DNA of 36,423 nt, taken from positions 1-36,423 of the forward strand of contig DASSVP010000138.1 in NCBI GenBank assembly GCA_035705985.1, in the 5' to 3' direction. Below the pieces are notes generated by a model, which made no database searches, was not told the DNA's origin, and saw nothing but the letters and a program-made list of their open reading frames with translations. The stretch's first letter is position 1. Every line of letters begins with the position of its first letter. Origin of the DNA: JACVRW01 sp035705985. Its GTDB lineage: Bacteria; Actinomycetota; Thermoleophilia; Solirubrobacterales; Thermoleophilaceae. Both the position numbers and the translations under genes were made by a program. Below, in pieces: positions 8,336-15,733 of the stretch.

Positions 8336-9147
8336 GCGCCGACGGGATGCCAGGCGGTCTTGAGCTCGGTGACCGCCTCGAGCCGGCCGAGCGGGTCGGC
8401 GGTTGCGTCCGCGTAGGAGGCGGCGGCTCCCGAATGCCGGACGCGGGTCACGGACTCGGCGGCGAGCTTGTCCAGCTCCGCCCCGAGCTCGGCGTCACCC
8501 GAGGCGTCGACGATTGCGTTCAGCGCGTGGTGGCCCGCGAGCACGGGAGCGAGCTCGGCGCGGCGGCCTGAGAGCAGGTTCACGACGCCGGCCGGAACGT
8601 CGGCGATGCCCATCACCTCGCCGAGGTCGAGCCCGGGGAGCGGCTCGGCCTCGGAGAGAACGGCCACGACGGTGTTGCCCGCCGCGAGCGCGGGGGCCAG
8701 CTCGGCGACGAGCCCGAGCAGCGGCGGCGCGTCGGGCGCGATCACGCCCACCGCGCCGGTGGGCTCGGGCACCGAGAACGACAGGAAGGGCGCCGCGACC
8801 GGGTTGATGCCGCCGAGGACGGGCTGGAGCTTGTCGGTCCAGCCCGCGTAGTGCACGAGCACGTCGACGGACGCCTCGACGTCCTCGCTCGGCGCGCCGA
8901 TGTCGGCGGCGCGCGACTCGAGCGCCTCCGCGAAGCGGTAGAGGATCTGGCCGCGGTTGTACGCCGTGCGGGCCGCCCACGGGCCGCCTGCCTTCCGCGC
9001 GGCTGCCACCGCGTCGCGCACGTCCTTGCGCGAGCCGCGCGGGATGTTGAACGCGCCGGCTCGGTCATACCGGCCCGACTCCGAACGCACGAACGCACCC
9101 CCGATGAACAGCTTGTAGGTCTTTCTCACCGGCAGGCGTTCGCTCAT
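8332..9147 (-). CDS. Half-length aldehyde dehydrogenase-like protein, no catalytic Cys
   Basis: This 271-residue protein aligns with the N-terminal, NAD-binding half of aldehyde dehydrogenases (KLFIGGAFVRSESGR near the start; YNRGQILYRFAEALE about 60; YAGWTDK about 100; PEPTGAVGVIAPDAPPLLGL about 125; AGNTVV about 155). It contains no cysteine at all, so the nucleophile is absent, and the LELGGK glutamate motif is missing too. It ends ELKTAWHPVGA. From memory, similar proteins sit beside deoC in other actinobacteria, so this may be a conserved non-catalytic partner rather than decay. Its ATG overlaps the stop of the full-length enzyme (ATGA), which favours co-translation and perhaps a heteromer. 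Confidence 0.8.
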   Translation of the reverse strand: MSERLPVRKTYKLFIGGAFVRSESGRYDRAGAFNIPRGSRKDVRDAVAAARKAGGPWAARTAYNRGQILYRFAEALESRAADIGAPSEDVEASVDVLVHYAGWTDKLQPVLGGINPVAAPFLSFSVPEPTGAVGVIAPDAPPLLGLVAELAPALAAGNTVVAVLSEAEPLPGLDLGEVMGIADVPAGVVNLLSGRRAELAPVLAGHHALNAIVDASGDAELGAELDKLAAESVTRVRHSGAAASYADATADPLGRLEAVTELKTAWHPVGA

Positions 9148-10607
9148 GTGCTCACCCGCAGGTAGGGCCGCAGCCCGGCCATCCCGCCCTCGCGCCCGAA
9201 GCCGCTCTCCTTGTAGCCGCCGAAGGCGGCGCTCGGGTCGAAGTGGTTGTAGGTGTTCTGCCACACCACGCCCGCCTGGAGCGCGGCCGCCACCTCGAAG
9301 GCCTTCGAGCCCTTGTCCGTCCAGATCCCCGCGGCCAGCCCGTAGGGCGTGGAGTTCGCCTTCTCGATCCCCTCGGCCTGCGTGCGGAAAGTGAGCACCG
9401 AGACGACCGGCCCGAAGATCTCCTCCGCGGCGATCCGGTGAGCGGGCGCGACGTCCGTGAACAGCGTCGGCGCAAACCAGAAGCCGCGGTCGGGCAGCTC
9501 GCACACCACGCTGCGGCGCACCGCGCCCTCCTCCTCGCCGCTCGCCACCAGCTCGGTGATCCGGTCGAGCTGCTCGCGCGAGTTGATCGCGCCCACGTCC
9601 GTGTTCTTGTCGAGCGGGTCGCCCACGCGCAGCTTCGCCATCCGCGACCAGAGCTTCTCCACGACGGGCTCGGCGACGCTCTCCTGGATAAGCAGGCGCG
9701 AGCCCGCGCAGCAGACGTGCCCCTGGTTGAAGAAGATGCCCTGCACGATTCCCTCGACCGCCTGGTCGAGCGCGGCGTCCTCGAACACGATGTTGGCGGA
9801 CTTGCCGCCGAGCTCGAGCGTCAGCGGAATGCCGCGGCCTGCGAGCGCCGACTGGATGTTCTTCCCAACGGCGGTGGAGCCGGTGAACGCCACCTTGTCG
9901 ACGTCCGGCTCGCGGACGAGCGCGGCGCCCGCGCTGCCGTCGCCCGGGAGGATCGACACCACACCCGGCGGCAGCTCCGCCTCCTGGAGGATCTCGGCGA
10001 GCAGCAGCGCGGTGACCGGCGTGGTCTCCGCCGGCTTCAGCACCGCGGTGTTCCCGCACGCGAGCGCGGGCGCAAGCTTCCACGCCGCCATCAGGAGCGG
10101 GAAGTTCCACGGCACGATCTGCGCGGCCACACCGAGCGGCTCGACCGCGCGGCCGCCCATGCCGTAGGACAGCTTGTCCGCCCAGCCCGCGTAGTGGAAG
10201 AAGTGCGCCGCCGCCAGCGGCACGTCGACGTCGCGCGACTCGCGGATCGGCTTGCCGCCGTCCATCGACTCCACGATCGCGAGCTCGCGCGCCCGCTCCT
10301 GTATCAGGCGGGCAACGCGGAACAGGTACTTGCCGCGCTCGAGCCCGGACAGCGCCGCCCAGGCCGGCTGGGCCGCGCGCGCGGACTCCACCGCGCGGCG
10401 CACGTCGCCCGGCCCGGCGAACGCAACCTCCGCCACGGTCTCCTCCGTGGCCGGGTTGATCGACGGCACGCGGGTGCCGTCGGACGGGTCACGGAAGTCG
10501 CCGTCGACGAAGAGCCCATACGAGTCGCGCAGCCGGACGTGCTCGGGCGACTCCGGCGCCGGCGCGTAGTCCCAGCGGATGCTCGTTCGGGTCTCCTGCG
10601 TGGCCAC
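9144..10607 (-). CDS. NAD(P)-dependent aldehyde dehydrogenase
   Basis: A complete 487-residue aldehyde dehydrogenase that oxidises an aldehyde to its acid. The NAD-binding segment FTGSTAVGK lies near residue 240, the general base is in LELGGKSANIVFED (Glu about 265), and the nucleophile is in GHVCCAGSR (Cys about 298). IVPWNFPLLMAAWK marks the Rossmann entry. It starts with ATG 3 nt after the deoC stop and overlaps the half-length paralogue after it. Since DeoC releases acetaldehyde, oxidation of acetaldehyde to acetate is the likely job; that substrate is inferred from context. Confidence 0.93.
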   Translation of the reverse strand: MATQETRTSIRWDYAPAPESPEHVRLRDSYGLFVDGDFRDPSDGTRVPSINPATEETVAEVAFAGPGDVRRAVESARAAQPAWAALSGLERGKYLFRVARLIQERARELAIVESMDGGKPIRESRDVDVPLAAAHFFHYAGWADKLSYGMGGRAVEPLGVAAQIVPWNFPLLMAAWKLAPALACGNTAVLKPAETTPVTALLLAEILQEAELPPGVVSILPGDGSAGAALVREPDVDKVAFTGSTAVGKNIQSALAGRGIPLTLELGGKSANIVFEDAALDQAVEGIVQGIFFNQGHVCCAGSRLLIQESVAEPVVEKLWSRMAKLRVGDPLDKNTDVGAINSREQLDRITELVASGEEEGAVRRSVVCELPDRGFWFAPTLFTDVAPAHRIAAEEIFGPVVSVLTFRTQAEGIEKANSTPYGLAAGIWTDKGSKAFEVAAALQAGVVWQNTYNHFDPSAAFGGYKESGFGREGGMAGLRPYLRVST

Positions 10608-10610
10608 CGG

Positions 10611-11498
10611 CTACTCCTTCGAGAAGTCCTCGCGCCGCGCGTAGCGCCCGGTCTCGGTCTTCTGGTACTGCATGAGAAGGTCGTTCAGCAGCGACGACGC
10701 GCCGATCCGGAAGCGCTCCGGCGTGAGCCACTCGTCGCCGAGCGTCTCCTTCACGAGCACCAGCATGTGCAGCGCCGCCTTGCTCACGGACACCCCGCCG
10801 GCGGCCTTCATGCCCACGACACGGCCGGTGCGGTCCACGTAGTCGCGGATCGCCTCGAGCATTACGAGCACGACGCCGGGTGTCGCCCCGGAACTGGCCT
10901 TGCCGGTCGAGGTCTTTATGAAGTCCGCGCCGGACTCCATGGCGAGGATCGAGGCGTGCCGCACGTGGTCGTACGAGCCGAGCTCGGCGGTCTCGAGGAT
11001 CACCTTCAGGTGTGCCTCGCCGCAGACCTCCTTCACGCGCACGATCTCCTCCATCACGCGCGCGTCGTCGCCCGCGAGGAACGCCTCGCGCGAGATCACC
11101 ATGTCGATCTCGTCGGCGCCGGCGGCGACGGCGTCCTCCGTGTCACGGAGCTTCACGTCGAGCGACGCCTGTCCCGAGGGGAAGGCGGTGGACACGGAGG
11201 CGGCCTTGACCCCCGTCCCCTCGAGCGCCTCGCGCGCCACGCCGACTAGCGAGGGGTACACGCAGACCGCGGCGACCGATGGGATCTCGGGCATCGTCGG
11301 CGCCGGGCAGACCGCCTTCGCGCACAGGTGCCGGACCTTGCCCGGCGTGTCGGAGCCCTCGAGCGTGGTGAGGTCGACCATCGAGACGGCGAGCCGGATG
11401 CCCTGCTCCTTGGCGGTGGTCTTGATGGAGCGCTTGCCCAGCGTGGCGGCGCGCTCCTCGATGCCCACGCGGTCCACGTGGGGGAGGCGACGAATCAC
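10611..11498 (-). CDS. deoC: Deoxyribose-phosphate aldolase
   Basis: DeoC (295 residues) cleaves 2-deoxyribose 5-phosphate to acetaldehyde and glyceraldehyde 3-phosphate through a Schiff base. The reactive Lys is in FIKTSTGKASSGAT (Lys about 195), and the second lysine in GMKAAGGV is present. The chosen start is GTG at 11498, giving VIRRLPHVDRVGIEERAA; it lies 6 nt behind CATACT. The 23-residue extension up to ATG 11567 crosses the divergent deoB start and is unlikely. It is first in the operon deoC-aldehyde dehydrogenase-short paralogue, divergent from deoB, which supplies its substrate from deoxyribose 1-phosphate. Confidence 0.95.
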   Translation of the reverse strand: MIRRLPHVDRVGIEERAATLGKRSIKTTAKEQGIRLAVSMVDLTTLEGSDTPGKVRHLCAKAVCPAPTMPEIPSVAAVCVYPSLVGVAREALEGTGVKAASVSTAFPSGQASLDVKLRDTEDAVAAGADEIDMVISREAFLAGDDARVMEEIVRVKEVCGEAHLKVILETAELGSYDHVRHASILAMESGADFIKTSTGKASSGATPGVVLVMLEAIRDYVDRTGRVVGMKAAGGVSVSKAALHMLVLVKETLGDEWLTPERFRIGASSLLNDLLMQYQKTETGRYARREDFSKE

Positions 11499-11504
11499 CC
11501 CCTG

Positions 11505-11510
11505 AGTATG
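11505..11510 (-). promoter_or_regulatory. -10 hexamer CATACT of deoC
   Basis: On the minus strand CATACT is followed by 6 nt and the GTG of deoC. No Shine-Dalgarno sequence fits between them, so a leaderless transcript is likely. Confidence 0.5.
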
Positions 11511-11526
11511 GCGAAGCCCGGCGAGA

Positions 11527-11532
11527 CATAAT
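11527..11532 (+). promoter_or_regulatory. -10 hexamer CATAAT of deoB
   Basis: CATAAT lies 9 nt before the ATG of deoB, with no ribosome binding site between. It is back to back with the deoC promoter, so both genes could answer to one regulator bound in this short interval. Confidence 0.45.
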
Positions 11533-11541
11533 CGCGCCGCA

Positions 11542-12702
11542 ATGGCTCGTGCGACGGTCATCGTCATGGACGCGTGCGGCGTCGGCGCCCTTCCGGACGC
11601 CGCGGACTACGGCGACCCTCCGGACGCCAATACGCTCGCCCATCTCGCCGAGCGGGTGGGCGGGCTCGACCTGCCCACGCTCGCCGCCCTCGGCCTGGGC
11701 AACATCACGAGCATCGAGGGAGTGCCCCCGGTGCCGGAGCCGGTGGTCCACGGCCGCCTGCATCCGATGGGGCCAGGGAAGGAGTCGACCACGGGGCACT
11801 GGGAGCTGATGGGCGTCGTGCCTCAGCACCCGCTCCCGACCTACCCCCGGGGCTTCCCGCCCAAGGTCATCGAGGCGCTGGAGCGCGCGACCGGCCTGCG
11901 CTTCTGCTGCAATCGGCCCTACAGCGGCACCGAGGTGATCGAGGACTTCGGGCGCCATCACCTCGACACGGGCGAGGTCATCCTCTACACGTCGGCGGAC
12001 TCGGTGCTCCAGCTCGCGGCACACGTCGATGTCCTGCCGGAGTCGCGCCTCTATGAGGCGTGCGAGGCGGCGCGGCACGTCATGAGCGGTGAACACGCCG
12101 TCGGGCGCGTGATCGCGCGGCCGTTCGAGGGGCGGCCGGGGGCCTTCGTGCGCCGCGAGGGCCGGCGCGACTACGCCGCCCCGCCTCCCGGCCGCTCATA
12201 TCTCGAGGAGCTCCAGGACGCCGGGCTACCGGTGCACGCGGTCGGGAAGATCCGCGACCTGTTCGCCGGGGTGGGAATCACGGAGAAGCACGACGGGGCA
12301 ACGAATGCAAAGGGGATCGCCTCGGTCACCGAGCTCCTTCGCTCGCTCGAGACCGGCTTCATCTTCGTGAACCTCGTCGAAACGGATCAGGTGTACGGGC
12401 ACCGTCACGACGTCGAGGGCTTTCACGGGGCCTTGAAGGAGATCGATGCCGCCGTCTCGCGGTGGCTCGGCATGCTCCGCGACGACGACCTGCTGATCCT
12501 GACCGCCGACCACGGCGTCGACCCCAACGCCGACCACACCGACCACACGCGCGAGCACGCGCCCCTCCTCGCCAGCTTCCCCGGCGGCGACGGCCGCCGC
12601 CACGACGGCCCACTCGGCGACGTGGGCGCGAGCGTGCTCCGCTGGCTCACGGGCCGCGACGCGCCCGCGCTCGCCGGTAATTCGTTCCTCGCGTCGCCGT
12701 GA
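11542..12702 (+). CDS. deoB: Phosphopentomutase
   Basis: DeoB (386 residues) interconverts ribose 1-phosphate and ribose 5-phosphate, and the deoxy forms, linking nucleoside phosphorolysis to pentose phosphate metabolism. It is an alkaline-phosphatase-superfamily metalloenzyme. VIVMDACGVGALPDA at the N-terminus supplies the first metal Asp, GKESTTGHWE (about 80-89) contains the phosphorylated Thr, GKIRDLFAG and NLVETDQVYGHRHD contain further metal ligands, and LTADHGVDP is the late Asp-His motif. It is divergent from deoC and stands alone; a 175-nt gap separates it from the next likely start. Confidence 0.96.
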   Translation: MARATVIVMDACGVGALPDAADYGDPPDANTLAHLAERVGGLDLPTLAALGLGNITSIEGVPPVPEPVVHGRLHPMGPGKESTTGHWELMGVVPQHPLPTYPRGFPPKVIEALERATGLRFCCNRPYSGTEVIEDFGRHHLDTGEVILYTSADSVLQLAAHVDVLPESRLYEACEAARHVMSGEHAVGRVIARPFEGRPGAFVRREGRRDYAAPPPGRSYLEELQDAGLPVHAVGKIRDLFAGVGITEKHDGATNAKGIASVTELLRSLETGFIFVNLVETDQVYGHRHDVEGFHGALKEIDAAVSRWLGMLRDDDLLILTADHGVDPNADHTDHTREHAPLLASFPGGDGRRHDGPLGDVGASVLRWLTGRDAPALAGNSFLASP

Positions 12703-12822
12703 CGGCTTGATCGAGCCTGGCGAGACGAACGTCCACCGCCGTTTCCCTGCCGCGCCGGCCATGAGTTCCCAATCCGACACACAGTTCGCCCCGCCGTAAC
12801 GCAAACCCGGCCACCCTGGCGG

Positions 12823-12871
12823 AGTGGCGCATGGATTAGGCCTGGAGCGCACAATCAATGCGCCAGTTCGG
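12823..12871. repeat. 49-bp palindromic unit, left copy
   Basis: TGGCGCATGGATT (12825-12837) pairs with AATCAATGCGCCA (12853-12865), 12 of 13 positions, around a 15-nt loop. The 49-bp unit aligns without gaps to the unit at 13754-13802 (38 of 49 identical). It lies just before the nuclease-like gene, and a GTG at 12824 within it would extend that reading frame. Confidence 0.85.
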
Positions 12872-12877
12872 CAGCAG

Positions 12878-13765
12878 ATGGGCGAGCTCGCGGCGCGGCA
12901 GCATGGGGTCGTGAGCCGGCCGCAGCTGTTGGAGCTCGGGCTGAGCGATGATCGGATCAGGTCGAGCATCAGAGGCGGCGGGCTGCATCGAGTGCACTCT
13001 GGCGTCTACGCCGTCGGGTACCGCGCCGACACGCGCGAGGCGCGATGGATGGCGGCCGTCCTGGCGTGCGGGCCGAACGCCGCGCTGAGTCACTTCGACG
13101 CGGCCGCCCTGTGGGCCATCCACGACCTGCTCGGCCCGCGTGTGCACGTGCTCACGCGGTGGAACCGGCGCGGCGCCGGGCTCTGGGTGCACCGGGCGCG
13201 GCGGCTTCACCCCGACGACCTAACGGTCGAGCGCGGAATCCCGGTCACGTCGGTCGCACGCACCCTCGTCGATCTCACCCAGTTCCTCGGCCGTGATCGG
13301 CTGCTGAGGGCGATGAGGGAGGCGGAGTTCAAGCGCCTGCTGGACCACGACGCCCTCGATGCCGCGGTTCGGCGAGCCCGGGGACGGCGCAACATCACGG
13401 TTCTGAGAGCCGCGCTGGTGCAGCACCGACCCGGGCAGATAGTGCGTGATGAGCTCGAGCACCGGTTCCTCGAGCTCATCCGCAGGGCCGGCATCCCGCC
13501 GCCCGAGACGAACGTCAAGGTGAAGACCAAGCGCCGCTCCTACACAGTCGACTGCCTCTGGCGCGCGGAGCGAGTGGCCGTCGAGCTGGACGGCCGCGCG
13601 GCGCACGCGCCCCCTGCCGCGTTCGAGCGGGACCGCGAGCGCGACGCCGCACTCAGCGCGAGCGGCCTACGCCCGGTCCGCTTCACGTGGCAGCGGGTCA
13701 CCGCGGAAGGTGACGAGTTGATCGCGGACCTCCTCGACATCCTCACCGCGCCAACTGGCGCATGA
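12878..13765 (+). CDS. AbiEi-like N-terminal / DUF559-like nuclease protein
   Basis: The N-terminus (GELAARQHGVVSRPQLLELG, then LHRVHSGVYAVG) matches the winged-helix domain of AbiEi-type (type IV) antitoxin-like proteins. The C-terminal part (about 200-290) resembles DUF559/Vsr-like PD-(D/E)XK nucleases: DELEHRFLELI, YTVDCLWRAERVAVELDG (Asp...Glu-x-Asp) and an Arg/Asp-rich helix. No partner toxin gene is adjacent. ATG 12878 is preferred because it opens directly on the domain; GTG 12824 would add 18 residues read from the palindrome. The stop codon lies inside the right palindromic unit. DNA binding or cleavage is inferred. The gene is an island between deoB and trpF. Confidence 0.8.
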   Translation: MGELAARQHGVVSRPQLLELGLSDDRIRSSIRGGGLHRVHSGVYAVGYRADTREARWMAAVLACGPNAALSHFDAAALWAIHDLLGPRVHVLTRWNRRGAGLWVHRARRLHPDDLTVERGIPVTSVARTLVDLTQFLGRDRLLRAMREAEFKRLLDHDALDAAVRRARGRRNITVLRAALVQHRPGQIVRDELEHRFLELIRRAGIPPPETNVKVKTKRRSYTVDCLWRAERVAVELDGRAAHAPPAAFERDRERDAALSASGLRPVRFTWQRVTAEGDELIADLLDILTAPTGA

Positions 13766-13802
13766 ATTCGGCGTACAGCACCGAATCCATGCGCCACTTC
13801 GG
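13754..13802. repeat. 49-bp palindromic unit, right copy
   Basis: TGGCGCATGAATTCGG (13756-13771) pairs with CCGAATCCATGCGCCA (13781-13796), 15 of 16 positions, around a 9-nt loop. The outer AGTGGCGCATGGATT of the left unit has an exact 15-bp inverted match at 13784-13798, so the interval looks like an element with terminal inverted repeats. It also sits between convergent genes, where it could act as a bidirectional terminator. Confidence 0.85.
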
Positions 13803-13806
13803 GGGG

Positions 13807-14478
13807 TTATCCGGCGTTGACCGCGGCCATGAAGCTATTTAGCTTGTCGGGGTCCAGGTCGTAGCCCTCGCCGGTGCGGAGCCCCGAGCACACGTCGAGT
13901 GCGAACGGCTGCACGGTCTCGATCGCCGTGCGGGCGTTGTCCGGGTTCAGGCCGCCGGCGAGCCAGAGCGGCACGTCGATTCGCTCGCGGATCTCGCGGC
14001 TGAGCGCCCAGTCGTGGCGGCGCCCCGTACCGCCGAGCTCCTTGAGCTTCAATGCCGGGTTGCCGGAGTCCAACAGGATGGCGTCGACGTCCGGGGCGAC
14101 CCTCAATGCGTCGTTGACGGACTCCGGCCCGGTCACGTGGATCACCTGCACCAGCTTCACCCCCGGCATCGCGCGGCGCAGCTCGGCGTGGGCGCCCTGT
14201 GGCAGCGCGTCCACGAGCTGGAGCGCGCGTGCCTTCACGAGCCGGTTCTGCTCGACGAGCTCATCGACGGTCTGGTGCGGCGTGAGCAGGAACGCGTCGA
14301 TCCCCGGCGGGACCGCGGCGGCGATCTCCGCGGCCCTCTCGTTCGAGATCGGCCCCGGCCCCGAAGGCATCGGGGACACCAACCCGACAGCCGAGGCCCC
14401 GGCCTCGACCGCCATCCACACCTCCTCGATGCTCTTCATGCAGCAGACCTTGACTCGGGTGCGGGCGGGCGGCCTCAT
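13807..14478 (-). CDS. trpF: Phosphoribosylanthranilate isomerase-like protein
   Basis: This 223-residue TIM-barrel protein matches TrpF, which performs the Amadori rearrangement of phosphoribosylanthranilate in tryptophan synthesis. Evidence is the N-terminal VKVCCMKS (the family has VKICG with the catalytic Cys), the later DAILLDSGNP (catalytic Asp) and LAGGLNPDN near the C-terminus (phosphate site). KVCC instead of KICG is a small departure. No other trp gene is nearby, so it is encoded away from the main pathway genes. A related role in histidine or another phosphoribosyl pathway is possible but less likely. Confidence 0.85.
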   Translation of the reverse strand: MRPPARTRVKVCCMKSIEEVWMAVEAGASAVGLVSPMPSGPGPISNERAAEIAAAVPPGIDAFLLTPHQTVDELVEQNRLVKARALQLVDALPQGAHAELRRAMPGVKLVQVIHVTGPESVNDALRVAPDVDAILLDSGNPALKLKELGGTGRRHDWALSREIRERIDVPLWLAGGLNPDNARTAIETVQPFALDVCSGLRTGEGYDLDPDKLNSFMAAVNAG

Positions 14479-14490
14479 GAGCGGCCAAGA

Positions 14491-14499
14491 ATCTAGCCT
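14491..14499. promoter_or_regulatory. Overlapping divergent -10 elements of trpF and LOG gene
   Basis: On the plus strand TAGCCT (14494-14499) lies 7 nt before the ATG at 14507. On the minus strand TAGATT (14496-14491) lies 12 nt before the trpF ATG. The two hexamers share the palindrome CTAG (14493-14496), so polymerase can probably use only one at a time. Confidence 0.45.
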
Positions 14500-14506
14500 G
14501 CGGAGA

Positions 14507-15091
14507 ATGGAGCGAATCTGCGTCTTCTGCGGCGCAAGCCCGGGCGCTCGGCCCCAGTACCGTGCGGCCGCCGCCGGCCTGGCGCGCGTGCTCGCCGCCG
14601 AGGGCGTCGGCGTGGTCTACGGCGGTGGTGGCGTGGGGCTGATGGGAGCGCTCGCCGACGGCGTGCTCGCCGAGCGCGGCGAGATCACCGGCGTGATCCC
14701 GCGCTCGCTCGTGGACCGCGAGATCGCGCACCCCGACGTGCAGGACATGCGCGTGGTGGCCTCGATGCACGAGCGGAAGGCGCTCATGGCGGAGCTCTCG
14801 GACGCCTTCGTGGCGCTGCCGGGCGGGATCGGGACGCTCGAGGAGCTCTTCGAGGTCTACACCTGGGCGCAGCTCGGGCTCCATCAGAAGCCCTGCGCCC
14901 TGCTGAACGTGGCCGGCTACTACGACGCCATCGCGGACTTCCTCGCGCACGCGGTGGGCGAGCGGTTCCTGCGCCAGGAGACGCGCGCGCTGCTGATGGT
15001 CGAGGAAGAGCCCGCCGCGCTGCTCGAGCGGCTCAGGGCGTTTGAGCCGCAGGCCGAGGTGCCCAAATGGATCGACCGCGAGGAGACGTAG
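14507..15091 (+). CDS. LOG-family (TIGR00730-type) nucleotide phosphoribohydrolase
   Basis: This is a 194-residue Rossmann-like protein of the LOG/lysine decarboxylase-like family. It has ICVFCGASPG at the N-terminus, VYGGGGVGLMGALADG (about 39-54), MHERKALM (about 87) and the diagnostic PGGIGTLEELFE (about 104-115). Characterised members release ribose 5-phosphate from nucleoside 5'-monophosphates (cytokinin activation in plants; AMP-type substrates in bacteria). The start at ATG 14507 follows a -10 hexamer by 7 nt. A longer open frame runs upstream through trpF antisense and is not coding. Its stop abuts the hpt GTG, consistent with a purine salvage pair. Confidence 0.9.
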   Translation: MERICVFCGASPGARPQYRAAAAGLARVLAAEGVGVVYGGGGVGLMGALADGVLAERGEITGVIPRSLVDREIAHPDVQDMRVVASMHERKALMAELSDAFVALPGGIGTLEELFEVYTWAQLGLHQKPCALLNVAGYYDAIADFLAHAVGERFLRQETRALLMVEEEPAALLERLRAFEPQAEVPKWIDREET

Positions 15092-15649
15092 GTGCCGCGG
15101 AGTAACCTGCCGCTGCCCATGGCGGACCCCAACGTCGGAGAGATCCTCGTCCAGCCGGACGAGCTGGCGCACCGGGTGCGCGAGCTGGCCGACCAGATCT
15201 CCCAGGACTACTCCGGCAAGGACGTGCTCCTGATCGGCGTGCTGAAGGGCGCCGTGTTCTTCCTCGCCGACCTCATGCGCCAGCTCGAGGTGGACTGCGA
15301 GGTGGATTTCATGGCCGTCTCGTCGTACGGGTCGTCGACGGACTCCTCAGGCGTGGTCCGCATCCTCAAGGACCTGGATGCCTCGATCGAGGGGCGGCAC
15401 GTCCTGATCGTGGAGGACATCGTGGACTCCGGGCTCACGCTCTCCTACCTGTTCCGGATGCTCGGGGCGCGCTCACCCGCCTCGCTCGAGGTGTGCGCGC
15501 TGCTCACGAAGCCGGACCGGCGCGAGGTGGACATGCCGATTCGCTACGTGGGCTTCGAGATCCCGAACAAGTTCGCGATCGGATACGGGCTCGACCACGC
15601 CGAGCGCTACCGCAATCTGCCCTACGTGGCGGTCCTGAACGAGCCCTGA
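15092..15649 (+). CDS. hpt: Hypoxanthine(-guanine) phosphoribosyltransferase
   Basis: This 185-residue type I phosphoribosyltransferase converts hypoxanthine or guanine plus PRPP to IMP or GMP. The PRPP loop VEDIVDSGLTLSYL (about 109-122) is clear, LIGVLKGAVFFLADL precedes it, and the base-binding segment VGFEIPNKFAIGYGLDYAER-like is present (DHAER here). GTG 15092 directly follows the stop of the LOG gene; ATG 15119 (MADPNVGEIL) is an equally plausible start and would be closer to typical length. hpt before ftsH is common gene order in actinobacteria. Confidence 0.94.
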   Translation: MPRSNLPLPMADPNVGEILVQPDELAHRVRELADQISQDYSGKDVLLIGVLKGAVFFLADLMRQLEVDCEVDFMAVSSYGSSTDSSGVVRILKDLDASIEGRHVLIVEDIVDSGLTLSYLFRMLGARSPASLEVCALLTKPDRREVDMPIRYVGFEIPNKFAIGYGLDHAERYRNLPYVAVLNEP

Positions 15650-15650
15650 A

Positions 15651-15687
15651 CGCTCGATTTCACGCGCCAAAAGCGCGGATTCGAGCG
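15651..15687. terminator. Hairpin between hpt and ftsH
   Basis: CGCTCGA (15651-15657) pairs exactly with TCGAGCG (15681-15687), and an inner CGCGC (15663-15667) pairs with GCGCG (15673-15677) around CAAAA. It starts 2 nt after the hpt stop. There is no T tract, so termination is probable rather than certain. Confidence 0.5.
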
Positions 15688-15699
15688 CTACACCACTGC

Positions 15700-15705
15700 T
15701 ACGCT
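15700..15705 (+). promoter_or_regulatory. -10 hexamer TACGCT of ftsH
   Basis: TACGCT lies 28 nt before the TTG start of ftsH, leaving room for a short leader with AGGA at 15721-15724. No strong -35 was seen. Confidence 0.35.
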
Positions 15706-15733
15706 TGCGTTTCACTACGCAGGACCTTTTGCC

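Noticed and set aside
9243..11249. A 668-codon plus-strand open frame over the aldehyde dehydrogenase and deoC
   Set aside because: Antisense shadow of two confidently identified enzymes; no start signal and no recognisable domain.
12878..13765. A complete AbiE-type toxin-antitoxin pair
   Set aside because: Only the AbiEi-like domain is present; the neighbours are deoB and trpF, with no nucleotidyltransferase toxin gene.
12815..13810. Target-site duplication around the palindrome-bracketed gene
   Set aside because: Only a CGG could be matched on both sides, which is expected by chance in this GC-rich DNA.
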